Translations under genes and position numbers: made by a program
Notes under the pieces: generated by a model
Told to the model about the DNA's origin: nothing
The model's input: the letters and a program-made list of their open reading frames with translations, nothing else
Database searches by the model: none
Shown: one piece after another, positions 1 through 7,270 of the stretch
How the letters are laid out: every line of letters begins with the position of its first letter
Position numbering within the stretch: the first letter of the stretch is position 1
From: PGZG01 sp040235405
GTDB lineage: Bacteria; Pseudomonadota; Gammaproteobacteria; Pseudomonadales; Alcanivoracaceae
Assembly (NCBI GenBank): GCA_040235405.1
Contig: JBECKT010000094.1
Coordinates: forward strand, 1 to 17,783
DNA length: 17,783 bases
Direction: 5' to 3'

Positions 1-138
1 GCATACCACCGTCTCGCCCGGCAGGGCGGCATCAATAAAGGTGGTTTTGCCGTTCGGCCGGGCGATACCACGGCCGTCGTGACTGAGTGCCTCCACCACC
101 AGCTCCTGCGGCGGCGGCAAGGGTTTGCGGCGGGCCAT
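1..138 (-). CDS. rlmD: 23S rRNA (uracil-5)-methyltransferase RlmD, N-terminal fragment
   Basis: Only the first 46 codons are inside the window; the gene continues beyond the left edge. The visible protein starts MARRKPLPPPQ and continues with a TRAM-like beta-barrel segment: 'LVVEALSHDGRGIARPNGKT' then 'TFIDAALPGETV'. RlmD (RumA) uses this N-terminal domain to bind 23S rRNA before methylating U1939 with S-adenosylmethionine. The Fe-S cysteines and catalytic domain are not visible. The ATG overlaps the stop of the upstream exonuclease gene by one base (TGATG), so translation is probably coupled. A cysM neighbour just upstream matches the cysM-rlmD-relA neighbourhood known in pseudomonads. Another TRAM-domain methyltransferase is possible but less likely. 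Confidence 0.85.
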   Translation of the reverse strand, partial: MARRKPLPPPQELVVEALSHDGRGIARPNGKTTFIDAALPGETVVC

Positions 139-914
139 CAGACGCCCTCTGGCCAGGCGGCAAGGAACTCGTCAAAATGCGGCTGCTTTTCCTGCTTGAG
201 CCAGTCCCGCAGCAACGCTGTTTCCTTTTCGTAGCCAATCGCATCGAGATGCCCGCGCATCAGCTGGAAGCGCAGGAACACCAGCCAGGTATTCAGCACA
301 TCGGTTTCGCAGTAGTCGCGAATACCTTTCAGATTACCGGCCTGGAATTCGTCGAATACCTTGCCACCGCTCATGCCCATCTTGCCGGGAAAACCCAGCA
401 AGGTAGCGATCTGATCCAGCGGCGCATTGGCGCGAGCGTTATACAGGGCCAGCATATCCATCAGATCAAGGTGGCGGGTGTGATAGCGGCTGAGGTAATT
501 GTTGTAGCGGAAGCTGGTGTCGTTATCACCGGTTTCCCAATAACGCGGCGCGCTGACGCCATGGCGTAGTGCCCGGTAATGCAGCACCGGCAGATCAAAG
601 CCACCACCGTTCCAGCTGACCAGCTGCGGCGAAAATTTTTCCACACCCTCGAAAAAACGCTCGATCAGTTCCTTCTCGGTACTGCCTTCATCACCGAGCG
701 ACCAGACCTTGATGCCTTTCGCCGAGCGCAGCACCACAGAGATGGCAACAATTTTCTGCAGGTGCAGACGCAGAAACTCGTTGCCGGTTTCCTGCCGGCG
801 AAGATTGAACAGGGCGCTGGCGGTATCCTTGTCATCCAGACCATCGAGATCATAGATGCGCCGCCCACCCTCAATATCCGGGATGGTTTCGATATCAAAT
901 ACCAGTACGTTCAT
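138..914 (-). CDS. PolB-like DEDDy 3'-5' exonuclease (predicted)
   Basis: This 258-residue protein has the exonuclease motifs of the DEDD superfamily: Exo I 'FDIET' with D7 and E9, Exo II 'SWNGGGFD' with D107, and Exo III 'YCETD' with Y201 and D205, which makes it the DEDDy type. It matches the stand-alone predicted 3'-5' exonuclease family related to the proofreading domain of family B DNA polymerases (Pfam DNA_pol_B_exo2). There is no polymerase domain. The expected role is metal-dependent 3'-5' trimming of nucleic acid; the physiological substrate is unknown to me. It starts 32 nt after the cysM stop, with an AGGGAT ribosome-binding site just upstream, and its stop overlaps the rlmD start, so it is probably the middle gene of a cysM-exonuclease-rlmD operon. 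Confidence 0.88.
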   Translation of the reverse strand: MNVLVFDIETIPDIEGGRRIYDLDGLDDKDTASALFNLRRQETGNEFLRLHLQKIVAISVVLRSAKGIKVWSLGDEGSTEKELIERFFEGVEKFSPQLVSWNGGGFDLPVLHYRALRHGVSAPRYWETGDNDTSFRYNNYLSRYHTRHLDLMDMLALYNARANAPLDQIATLLGFPGKMGMSGGKVFDEFQAGNLKGIRDYCETDVLNTWLVFLRFQLMRGHLDAIGYEKETALLRDWLKQEKQPHFDEFLAAWPEGV

Positions 915-946
915 GACTAATCCCTGAAAGCAGACGGCGAGAAAAA

Positions 947-1837
947 TCAGCCGTTGAAAACGCCGGTGGACAGATAACGATCCCCCCGGTCACAGACGAT
1001 GGCGACGATCACTGCATTGCTCAGCCCGGCACTGAGGCGCAGGGCGCCGGCCACGGCACCGCCGGAAGAGACACCGCAGAAAATACCCTCTTCCCGCGCC
1101 AGTCTGCGCATGGTTTCCTCGGCGGTTTGCTGATCCATATCGATGACCTGATCGACCCGGCTGGCATCGAAAATGCTCGGCAGATACTCCTTCGGCCAGC
1201 GGCGGATACCGGGGATCTGCGCGCCGTCGGAGGGCTGCAGGCCAACAATCTGAATGGCCGGATTCTTTTCCTTGAGGAACTTTGACACTCCCATAATGGT
1301 GCCGGTGGTGCCCATGGAGCTGACGAAGTGAGTGATGCTGCCATCAGTGTCACGCCAGATTTCCGGGCCTGTGCTCTCGTAATGGGCCAGCGGATTGTCC
1401 GGATTGGCAAACTGGTCCAGCACCCGGCCTTCGCCGCGGGCCTGCATCGCCATGGCCAGATCGCGGGCACCTTCCATGCCCTGCTCCCGGGTGACCTCGA
1501 TCAGCTCGGCTCCGTAGGCGCGCATGGCGTCCTTGCGCTCCTGGCTCTGATTCGCCGGCATGATCAGTTTTATGCGATAACCGCGCATGGCCGCCGCCAT
1601 CGCCAGAGCGATACCGGTGTTGCCGCTGGTGGCTTCGATCAGCACGTCACCGGGACGGATTTCACCACGCTCTTCCGCCTTGCGGATCATGTTCAGCGCC
1701 GGCCTGTCCTTGACCGAGCCGGCGGGATTGTTGCCCTCCAGCTTGACCAGAATGGTATTGGTAGTATCCCCCGGCAGGCGCTTGAGACGCACCAGAGGCG
1801 TGTTGCCAACGGTATCTTCGATATTGAGTATGCTCAT
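947..1837 (-). CDS. cysM: Cysteine synthase B (O-acetylserine sulfhydrylase B)
   Basis: A 296-residue PLP enzyme that makes cysteine (or S-sulfocysteine from thiosulfate) from O-acetylserine. The PLP lysine is K43 in 'NNPAGSVKDR'. The substrate loop is 'EATSGNTG' (68-75), the phosphate-binding loop is 'GTTGT' (176-180), and the serine that contacts the PLP ring nitrogen lies in 'CGVSSGG' near residue 257. The 'GLQPSDG...IPGIRRWP' stretch and the C-terminal 'CDRGDRYLSTGVF' are typical of CysM rather than CysK. The frame stays open 19 codons further upstream, but that extension resembles nothing in the family. MSILNIEDTVGNTPLVRL aligns with known CysM starts, so ATG 1837 was chosen. No Shine-Dalgarno precedes it: the upstream bases read CCTCC, the wrong polarity. 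A promoter-like -10 ends only 8 nt upstream, so the mRNA may be leaderless. Confidence 0.95.
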   Translation of the reverse strand: MSILNIEDTVGNTPLVRLKRLPGDTTNTILVKLEGNNPAGSVKDRPALNMIRKAEERGEIRPGDVLIEATSGNTGIALAMAAAMRGYRIKLIMPANQSQERKDAMRAYGAELIEVTREQGMEGARDLAMAMQARGEGRVLDQFANPDNPLAHYESTGPEIWRDTDGSITHFVSSMGTTGTIMGVSKFLKEKNPAIQIVGLQPSDGAQIPGIRRWPKEYLPSIFDASRVDQVIDMDQQTAEETMRRLAREEGIFCGVSSGGAVAGALRLSAGLSNAVIVAIVCDRGDRYLSTGVFNG

Positions 1838-1845
1838 GGAGGCGG

Positions 1846-1874
1846 ATTGTACCCGTCCCGGCAGTGACTGGCAC
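1846..1874 (-). promoter_or_regulatory. Candidate sigma-70 promoter of cysM
   Basis: Read on the minus strand, GTGCCA (1874-1869, 4 of 6 matches to TTGACA) is followed after 17 nt by TACAAT (1851-1846, 5 of 6). The start site would fall near 1839, within a few bases of the cysM ATG at 1837. This is a pattern match only. Confidence 0.45.
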
Positions 1875-1897
1875 CGGGTCCGTGCTGGCCGCATAAT
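1868..1897 (+). promoter_or_regulatory. Candidate sigma-70 promoter of barA
   Basis: CTGGCA (1868-1873, 4 of 6) and CATAAT (1892-1897, 5 of 6) are separated by 18 nt. Transcription would begin near 1904, leaving a leader of about 23 nt before the GTG at 1927. The -35 box uses nearly the same bases as the divergent cysM -35 box, so the two promoters could compete for polymerase. Pattern match only. Confidence 0.35.
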
Positions 1898-1912
1898 GCC
1901 GCTATCGTTTGC

Positions 1913-1920
1913 AGGAAAGG
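1913..1920 (+). promoter_or_regulatory. Ribosome-binding site that fixes the barA start
   Basis: AGGAAAGG lies 6 nt before GTG 1927 and is the best Shine-Dalgarno here. It makes GTG 1927 preferable to the in-frame TTG at 1909, which would place the ribosome-binding site inside the gene. Confidence 0.7.
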
Positions 1921-1926
1921 CACCTC

Positions 1927-4614
1927 GTGGAACAGAGTCTGCGCAGCCGTATTCAGTTTATTGCCGCCTTGCCAGCCATGCTCGCCGTACTGGCGCTGGG
2001 CAGCTATATGCTGGCCAGCCGCATGGATGATATCGCCAGCCACAGCCAGAGCCTGCAACGGCTGGTGGTGGACAGCTATCTGGCCCAGCTCAGCACTCTG
2101 ACCCCGGCCCAGCGGCGTGATCAGGAGCGTCTGTTGCAGGTCATTCTTGACGAACCGGATGTTCGCGCTGCCACCCTTTGGCATCCGGATGAGGGCTGGT
2201 CCATCCATGTCGGCCCGCGCATGCAGCCGCTTCCGGACGACACCTCGGTGCTGGATCTGGTGCGCCACACCGGTGAAAGCTCCCGCTGGCTGACCCCGGT
2301 GAATAATAGCGGCGCTGTACTTGAGGTAGAGTTTTCCAACCAGCGACAGCAAATCGAAATCCTGACCACAATGCTGGTGCTGCTGCTCGGCGCATTGGTG
2401 ATTGTCATTCTGGCGCTGTTGATGACGGCCCGCCTGAGCCGATCCGTGACCGCGCCGATGCAGTCCCTGATCAGTGGTATCGAACGCATTCGTGATGGCC
2501 GTCTGGACACCCGCGTCCAGACCAGTGCCCCCGGCGAACTGGCCCAGCTGCGAGATGCCCTGAACACCATGGCACGAGCACTGGAGGAAGCCCAGACCGA
2601 GCTGCAACACAATGCTGATCAGGCCACCGAGGATCTGCGTGAAACACTGGAGACCATCGAGATCCAGAATATCGAACTGGATATGGCAAGAAAGGAGGCG
2701 CTCAAGGCAAGCCAGGTCAAATCCGAGTTTCTCGCCAACATGAGCCACGAGATTCGTACGCCGCTGAACGGCATCATCGGCTTTACCCGCCTGCTTTTGC
2801 GCTCCGGCCTGACCCCGCGACAACGCGATTACATGAACACCATTCGCAAGTCGTCAGAAGCGCTGCTGGCAATCATCAACGACATTCTTGATTTCTCCAA
2901 GATCGAAGCGGGCAAACTGAGCCTGGAACAGGCGCCACTGAACCTGCATGAACTGATCGAAGACGTCCAGACCATGCTGGCACCAATGGCGCAGGACAAG
3001 GGACTGGAGCAGGCTGCCATTATTTATAGCGATCTGCCGCCGCGGATACTTGGCGATGCACTGCGCATTCGCCAGATCCTGATCAACCTGATCAGCAATG
3101 CCATCAAGTTTACCGATCATGGCTCCGTGGTGGTGCGTGCCATGCTTGAGGAAGAACGTAATGATATCGCCACCATCAAGGTCACCATCAGCGATACCGG
3201 CTCGGGCATGACCGAAGCCATGCAGCGGGACCTGTTCAACGCCTTCACCCAGGCCGACCAGAGCGTCAGTCGGCGGGCAGGTGGCAGCGGCCTCGGACTT
3301 GTCATCTCGAAGCGACTGGCCCAGGAAATGGGCGGCGAAATCGGCGTGGCGTCAGTATGGGGCAAGGGTTCCACGTTCTGGTTTACCCTGCGCGCCGAAA
3401 TTGACGAGCAAGATGTACCGAATACTTTCCGCGCTTTTAAGGGACAGTCGGTACAGCTTGTGGAAGCAAATGAGCATGTCCGACTCGGCCTGCATCACAT
3501 GCTGATCGGCTGGGGCATGAACGTTACCGAAGCGGCGACGCTTGAACAGCTGACTAACGATGATAGCGATGCCGGCTTTCTGATTATCGGCCTGCCCGCC
3601 GTGGACCTGCAGGATGATTACCTGCTTACCGGTCTTGACAAGAAAATGCGCCAGGGCGCCCGCTGCGTTATTCTGACCGGCCATGCTGACCGTCTGCAAA
3701 AAATTCTTGATCAGCAGGCCGGACACTATCGATTGCTGGGCAAACCGCCCACCCGGCTAAGCCTTTATGATGCGCTACTGGAACTGTCCGGCGAGCAAGC
3801 CTCCACCGGAGACGCTCCGGCACCCACGCAGCGTTTCAGGAATATTCGGGCACTGGTCGTGGATGACCACGAAGGCAATCTTCGCCTGGCGGAAGTATTT
3901 CTGGCCGAGATGGGCGTTCAGGTTACTGCCTGCAGCAACGGTCTGGATGCCATCGTCCAGTTTGGCAAACACCGGTTTGATATTGTGTTTATGGATATCC
4001 AGATGCCAGGCATGGACGGCATCGAAACTACCCGCCGCTTGCGAGAACTGGAAAAGGCCGGACAGCATGTACCGATTATTGCACTGACAGCCCACGCCAT
4101 GGCCAGCGAACGTCAGCAGCTCCTGAGCTCGGGACTGGATGACTATCTGACCAAACCACTCAATGAAAAACACCTGACCCATTTGCTGGAGCGCTGGACC
4201 AGCCAGACCCGGCAAGAGGGTCCGCAGACTGAGCAGGACCATCCGGCTTGCACCGACGACAGCGACCACCTTGACCCGCAGCTTGCATTAAGCCGTTGTG
4301 CGGGCAAACCGGATCTGGTCACAGACATGCATGCCCGGCTGTTTGATCAGCTGCCGGATGATGCCGAAGACCTGCGTCAGCTGGAAATCGGTGGCGACCG
4401 CAAGCAACTACTGGAACACGTTCACCGTCTGCACGGTGCCACTCGCTACTGTGGCACGCCGCGCCTGGAAGCGTTGGCCGGCAAACTGGAAACCCTGTTG
4501 AAGAGCGAGGCTGGCGACGACGAAATCCGCCTGGCGCTCAGCACCCTGATCAAGGAAATGCAGTTACTGAGCGATCAGGATTCGCTCTCGATTATCACGA
4601 AAGCCAGCGCGTAA
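1927..4614 (+). CDS. barA: BarA/GacS-type tripartite hybrid sensor histidine kinase
   Basis: An 895-residue inner-membrane kinase expected to phosphorylate the response regulator UvrY/GacA and so control Csr/Rsm small RNAs. Domains in order: TM1 (about 9-31), a periplasmic segment of about 114 residues, TM2 (146-168), HAMP, coiled coil, HisKA with H274 in 'NMSHEIRTPLNG', and HATPase with N391 in 'LISNAIKF', the G1 box 'DTGSGM' (423-428) and the G2 box 'GGSGLGL' (452-458). A degenerate receiver follows (about 506-620), in which 'LVEANE' replaces the acidic pair and a glycine sits where the phospho-aspartate should be. The true receiver has D646/D647, D690 in 'MDIQMPGMDG' and K743. The C-terminal HPt domain has H833 in 'VHRLHGATRYCG', much like BarA 'VHKLHG'. 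The start is GTG 1927. The 3' end overlaps convergent acpS by 40 nt. Membership of the BarA/GacS group rests on this architecture and the HPt motif. Confidence 0.92.
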   Translation: MEQSLRSRIQFIAALPAMLAVLALGSYMLASRMDDIASHSQSLQRLVVDSYLAQLSTLTPAQRRDQERLLQVILDEPDVRAATLWHPDEGWSIHVGPRMQPLPDDTSVLDLVRHTGESSRWLTPVNNSGAVLEVEFSNQRQQIEILTTMLVLLLGALVIVILALLMTARLSRSVTAPMQSLISGIERIRDGRLDTRVQTSAPGELAQLRDALNTMARALEEAQTELQHNADQATEDLRETLETIEIQNIELDMARKEALKASQVKSEFLANMSHEIRTPLNGIIGFTRLLLRSGLTPRQRDYMNTIRKSSEALLAIINDILDFSKIEAGKLSLEQAPLNLHELIEDVQTMLAPMAQDKGLEQAAIIYSDLPPRILGDALRIRQILINLISNAIKFTDHGSVVVRAMLEEERNDIATIKVTISDTGSGMTEAMQRDLFNAFTQADQSVSRRAGGSGLGLVISKRLAQEMGGEIGVASVWGKGSTFWFTLRAEIDEQDVPNTFRAFKGQSVQLVEANEHVRLGLHHMLIGWGMNVTEAATLEQLTNDDSDAGFLIIGLPAVDLQDDYLLTGLDKKMRQGARCVILTGHADRLQKILDQQAGHYRLLGKPPTRLSLYDALLELSGEQASTGDAPAPTQRFRNIRALVVDDHEGNLRLAEVFLAEMGVQVTACSNGLDAIVQFGKHRFDIVFMDIQMPGMDGIETTRRLRELEKAGQHVPIIALTAHAMASERQQLLSSGLDDYLTKPLNEKHLTHLLERWTSQTRQEGPQTEQDHPACTDDSDHLDPQLALSRCAGKPDLVTDMHARLFDQLPDDAEDLRQLEIGGDRKQLLEHVHRLHGATRYCGTPRLEALAGKLETLLKSEAGDDEIRLALSTLIKEMQLLSDQDSLSIITKASA

Positions 4615-4949
4615 TCCTGTTCATCACTGACCGAAAGATGGCAACGCCTCGCCCCGAGGCGTTGTCCTGCCGCTCCGCTCAGGGCGAGCAGAGGCTTGCC
4701 GAGATCATCGTGGAAAACGCTGATATCGTGCCAGCGAATGCCGCCACGCAGCCCTGTTCCCAATGCCTTCAACACCGCTTCCTTGATGGCGAAGCGCTTG
4801 GCCAGAAACCGGGACGGATCAGCGTGATCTGCAAAAGACGGCAGTTCCGCTGGCGCCAGAAGCCGTTGCGCCAGTGCATCACCACGCCGACCCAGCGCAG
4901 CCTGCATGCGCGTAATCCGAACAATGTCAGTGCCGATACCGTCAATCAT
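4575..4949 (-). CDS. acpS: Holo-[acyl-carrier-protein] synthase
   Basis: A 124-residue trimeric phosphopantetheinyl transferase that moves 4'-phosphopantetheine from CoA to apo-ACP, making fatty acid synthesis possible. The two metal-binding motifs are present: 'GIGTDIV' with D8 and 'RFAIKEAVLKALGTG' with E57. The length is normal for the family. Its ATG overlaps the pdxJ stop by 4 nt (ATGA), placing it last in the lepA-to-acpS run; pdxJ-acpS adjacency is classical. Its last 40 nt overlap the end of barA on the opposite strand, and it contains a perfect 10-bp inverted repeat at 4642-4664 that codes for part of 'QRLGARRC'. Confidence 0.95.
   Translation of the reverse strand: MIDGIGTDIVRITRMQAALGRRGDALAQRLLAPAELPSFADHADPSRFLAKRFAIKEAVLKALGTGLRGGIRWHDISVFHDDLGKPLLALSGAAGQRLGARRCHLSVSDEQDYALAFVIIESES
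4642..4664. other. Perfect 10-bp hairpin inside acpS, just past the barA stop
   Basis: CAACGCCTCG (4642-4651) and CGAGGCGTTG (4655-4664) are exact reverse complements around a 3-nt CCC spacer; the terminal pair would open to give a usable loop. It begins 27 nt after the barA stop. No T-run follows on either strand, so it is not a textbook intrinsic terminator. It could define or protect the 3' end of barA mRNA. The structure is seen directly; the function is inference. Confidence 0.6.
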
Positions 4950-5686
4950 TTGGCCAGCGCGGCTCCCTGATCGATCAGTGCCCGCATGCTTCGCACCGCC
5001 TCATCCAGCCCGGTCAGGACGGCACGGGCGATAATACTGTGACCGATATTCAGTTCATGAATACCCGGAAGCGCAGCGATCTCAACGGTGTTGTGATAAT
5101 GCAGACCGTGGCCGGCGTTGACAATCAGCCCCGCAGCCCGACCCTGTTCGACGGCCCGGCGAATACGCTGCAACTCGCGTTGCCGGCTGGCATCATCTTC
5201 CGCCTCGGCATAGTGGCCGGTATGAATTTCAATCGCCGCCGCCCCGCACCGTTGCGACGCTTCAATCTGGCGTCCGTCGGCATCGATAAACAGTGATACC
5301 TCGATGCCTGCATTCTGCAGCCGGGCGCACGCTTCACGCAGCGAGGCCTCATTGCTGACTATGTCCAGACCTCCTTCGGTGGTGAGTTCTGCACGTTTCT
5401 CCGGCACCAGACAACAGTGTGGCGGACGCAGCCGCAGGGCAATACCGATCATCTCCTCGGTTGCCGCCATCTCCAGATTGATACGGGTCTGGCAGGTCTG
5501 CATCAACAGCTCGACATCACGGTCCTGAATATGACGACGATCCTCACGCAGGTGCACAGTAATGCCATCCGCTCCGGCCTGCTCCGCCAGCAGCGCGGCC
5601 TGAACCGGCTCCGGATAGCGGCTGCCGCGGGCCTGACGCAAGGTCGCGACATGATCGATATTGACGCCAAGATAAACACGCTGCAT
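4946..5686 (-). CDS. pdxJ: Pyridoxine 5'-phosphate synthase
   Basis: A 246-residue TIM-barrel enzyme that condenses 1-deoxyxylulose 5-phosphate with 3-amino-2-oxopropyl phosphate to give pyridoxine 5'-phosphate. Family signatures are intact: 'GVNIDHVATLRQARG' (D11, H12), 'VHLREDRRHI' (H45, R47, R50, H52), 'NLEMAAT' with E72, 'EIHTGHYA', 'VNAGHGLHYHN' with H193, and 'ELNIGHSII'. The ATG at 5686 overlaps the recO stop by one base (TGATG). A good AAGGAG ribosome-binding site lies 7 nt upstream, inside the end of recO. PdxJ makes the cofactor that CysM uses, although the two genes lie on different transcripts. Confidence 0.97.
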   Translation of the reverse strand: MQRVYLGVNIDHVATLRQARGSRYPEPVQAALLAEQAGADGITVHLREDRRHIQDRDVELLMQTCQTRINLEMAATEEMIGIALRLRPPHCCLVPEKRAELTTEGGLDIVSNEASLREACARLQNAGIEVSLFIDADGRQIEASQRCGAAAIEIHTGHYAEAEDDASRQRELQRIRRAVEQGRAAGLIVNAGHGLHYHNTVEIAALPGIHELNIGHSIIARAVLTGLDEAVRSMRALIDQGAALAK

Positions 5687-6381
5687 CAGGTTGCTCCTTT
5701 TCCGGCGTGACGAAACAGACTGCGACTGACCAGTGGCCGGCCACCAAGGTGCGGGGCCAATGCCTCACGCATCAGGTCCCGGGCAATACGGCGCGAGTCA
5801 TCATGCCAGCGACCGTTAGCAATGTCGTTCAGGTTTGCGCCTGCATAGGGGCCGGAAACATCGGCAACCAGACCCTGTTCCGGCAATAGCCGATAGCGTA
5901 ACCCGGCCTGCAATGGTTGGCCCTGATTATCATGCTGCAAACTCAGCGCATACCCCATGGCGTTCAGCAAACGTATTTCGAAATGTCTGAGCACCACATC
6001 AAGCGGACTGTCAGCCACCGCCAGCAACGCAAGTGCAGTCTCGTAGGCCTGAACCAGATCCGGTTGCGGATCATCCCGGTGCAGCAGACGAACCAGCAAT
6101 TCGTTCAGATACAGTCCGCAGTACAGCGCCTCTCCCTGCAGGGAAACCGGCACGCCTGCAGCCTCGGCAGAGCGCAAACTGCGCAACTCTCCCCGCCCCG
6201 CCCAGTGAGCCAGCAATGGACGGAATGGTTGCAGCAGGGGATCCCGTTGACCTCCGCGGGCCACTACTGCCAGACGGCCAGTCGCGGCGCTGAACAAATC
6301 GACAAGCAGGCTGCTGTTACGATAGGGACGCCGGTGCAACACCCAGCAGCGGCCGGAAGTCAGCGCCTCAGAGGTCGCCAT
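5686..6381 (-). CDS. recO: DNA repair protein RecO
   Basis: A 231-residue recombination mediator that with RecR loads RecA on SSB-coated gaps and anneals strands. The N-terminal OB-fold segment 'CWVLHRRPYRNSSLLVDLF' and the following 'ARGGQR' are typical, as is 'YLNELLVRLLHRDDP' in the helical part. There is no zinc-binding cysteine cluster, as usual for gammaproteobacterial RecO. I chose the second methionine (ATG 6381, MATSEALTSG) because it gives the usual length and puts the conserved segment near the N-terminus; ATG 6411 would add ten residues read entirely through era. No clear Shine-Dalgarno is visible for either start. With ATG 6381 it overlaps era by 14 nt, consistent with coupling. 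Confidence 0.93.
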   Translation of the reverse strand: MATSEALTSGRCWVLHRRPYRNSSLLVDLFSAATGRLAVVARGGQRDPLLQPFRPLLAHWAGRGELRSLRSAEAAGVPVSLQGEALYCGLYLNELLVRLLHRDDPQPDLVQAYETALALLAVADSPLDVVLRHFEIRLLNAMGYALSLQHDNQGQPLQAGLRYRLLPEQGLVADVSGPYAGANLNDIANGRWHDDSRRIARDLMREALAPHLGGRPLVSRSLFRHAGKGAT

Positions 6382-7270
6382 AACCGAGCGAGCGCAGGGC
6401 ACGAATATCATCGGACCAACCCGAGCGTACCTTGACCCAGAGACTCAGCATTACCTTACGCTCAAGCAGCCGCTCGATATCCTGCCGCGCCTGGGTGCCG
6501 ATACTTTTGATCCGGTCTCCGCCACTGCCGATCAGAATACGTTTCTGGCCGGGACGCTCAACCAGAATACAGGCTGCAATATCGGTCAACTTCGGACCGT
6601 CCTGCCACATCTCGATCTCTACCGTGACCTGATGCGGCACCTCATCACCCAGCTGCCGCATGACCTTTTCGCGAATGATCTCGGCGACCATAAAGCGGAC
6701 ACTGCGGTCGGTAATCTGATCCTCATCAAACCAGAACGGCGCCTCAGGCAACCGCTTTGCCAACGCTTGCTCAAGGGCATCAAGGTTATGGCCCTGCAAC
6801 GCCGACACCGGTATCACCTCATCAAACTGACGCAACGAACACAAATGCTGGATATGCGGCAGAAGCGCCTCTTTGTCACCCACCTTGTCAGTCTTGTTGA
6901 TCAGCAGAATAACCGGCGTGCCATCCTGAGGCAGTAACTTCAATACATGCTCATCGGCAGCCGTCCACTTGACCGAGTCGACCATGAAGCAGACCACATC
7001 TACCCCGCCCAGTGCGGACAGAGCGGCCTGATTCATATAACGATTCAGTGCACGCTCTTCGCCGCTGTGAATGCCCGGAGTATCGGCGAAAACAATCTGA
7101 TAATGATCCCGGGTAAGAATGCCGTGAATGCGGTGTCTGGTGGTTTGCGGCTTGCGGGAAGTAATGCTGACTTTCTGGCCGAGCAGGTGATTCATCAACG
7201 TCGATTTACCGACGTTCGGACGGCCAACGATCGCCACCATGCCACAACGCTGTACCTGATCAACTGTCAT
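6368..7270 (-). CDS. era: GTPase Era
   Basis: A 300-residue essential GTPase that assists 16S rRNA 3'-end maturation and 30S assembly. G1 'GRPNVGKS' lies at 16-23, the G2 region 'KPQTTRHRI' at 40-48, G3 'DTPG' at 63-66 and G4 'NKTD' at 125-128. The C-terminal KH domain is recognisable from 'ILVERPGQKRILIGSGG' with the GxxG-type loop, followed by 'WVKVRSGWSDD'. The ATG at 7270 has GGAG 7 nt upstream, inside the end of rnc. The gene overlaps rnc by 11 nt and recO by 14 nt. The rnc-era-recO order is conserved across gammaproteobacteria. Confidence 0.97.
   Translation of the reverse strand: MTVDQVQRCGMVAIVGRPNVGKSTLMNHLLGQKVSITSRKPQTTRHRIHGILTRDHYQIVFADTPGIHSGEERALNRYMNQAALSALGGVDVVCFMVDSVKWTAADEHVLKLLPQDGTPVILLINKTDKVGDKEALLPHIQHLCSLRQFDEVIPVSALQGHNLDALEQALAKRLPEAPFWFDEDQITDRSVRFMVAEIIREKVMRQLGDEVPHQVTVEIEMWQDGPKLTDIAACILVERPGQKRILIGSGGDRIKSIGTQARQDIERLLERKVMLSLWVKVRSGWSDDIRALRSLGYGDL

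Noticed and set aside
87..569. A 160-codon plus-strand frame over the exonuclease gene
   Set aside because: Antisense to a gene with all DEDDy motifs; no recognisable domain in the plus-strand translation.
1838..1894. N-terminal extension of CysM by 19 residues
   Set aside because: MRPARTRCQSLPGRVQSAS has no counterpart in CysM, and the frame crosses the likely promoter; MSILNIEDTVGNTPLV is the family start.
1909..1926. TTG start of barA six codons upstream
   Set aside because: The AGGAAAGG ribosome-binding site lies inside those codons and points to GTG 1927.
1834..2823. A 329-codon open frame on the minus strand, antisense to the 5' part of barA
   Set aside because: Low-complexity Gln/His/Gly-rich translation with no family resemblance, opposite a clearly real sensor kinase; a coding shadow.
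4642..4664. Calling the acpS hairpin an intrinsic terminator
   Set aside because: There is no run of T on either strand after the stem, so only a hairpin is recorded.
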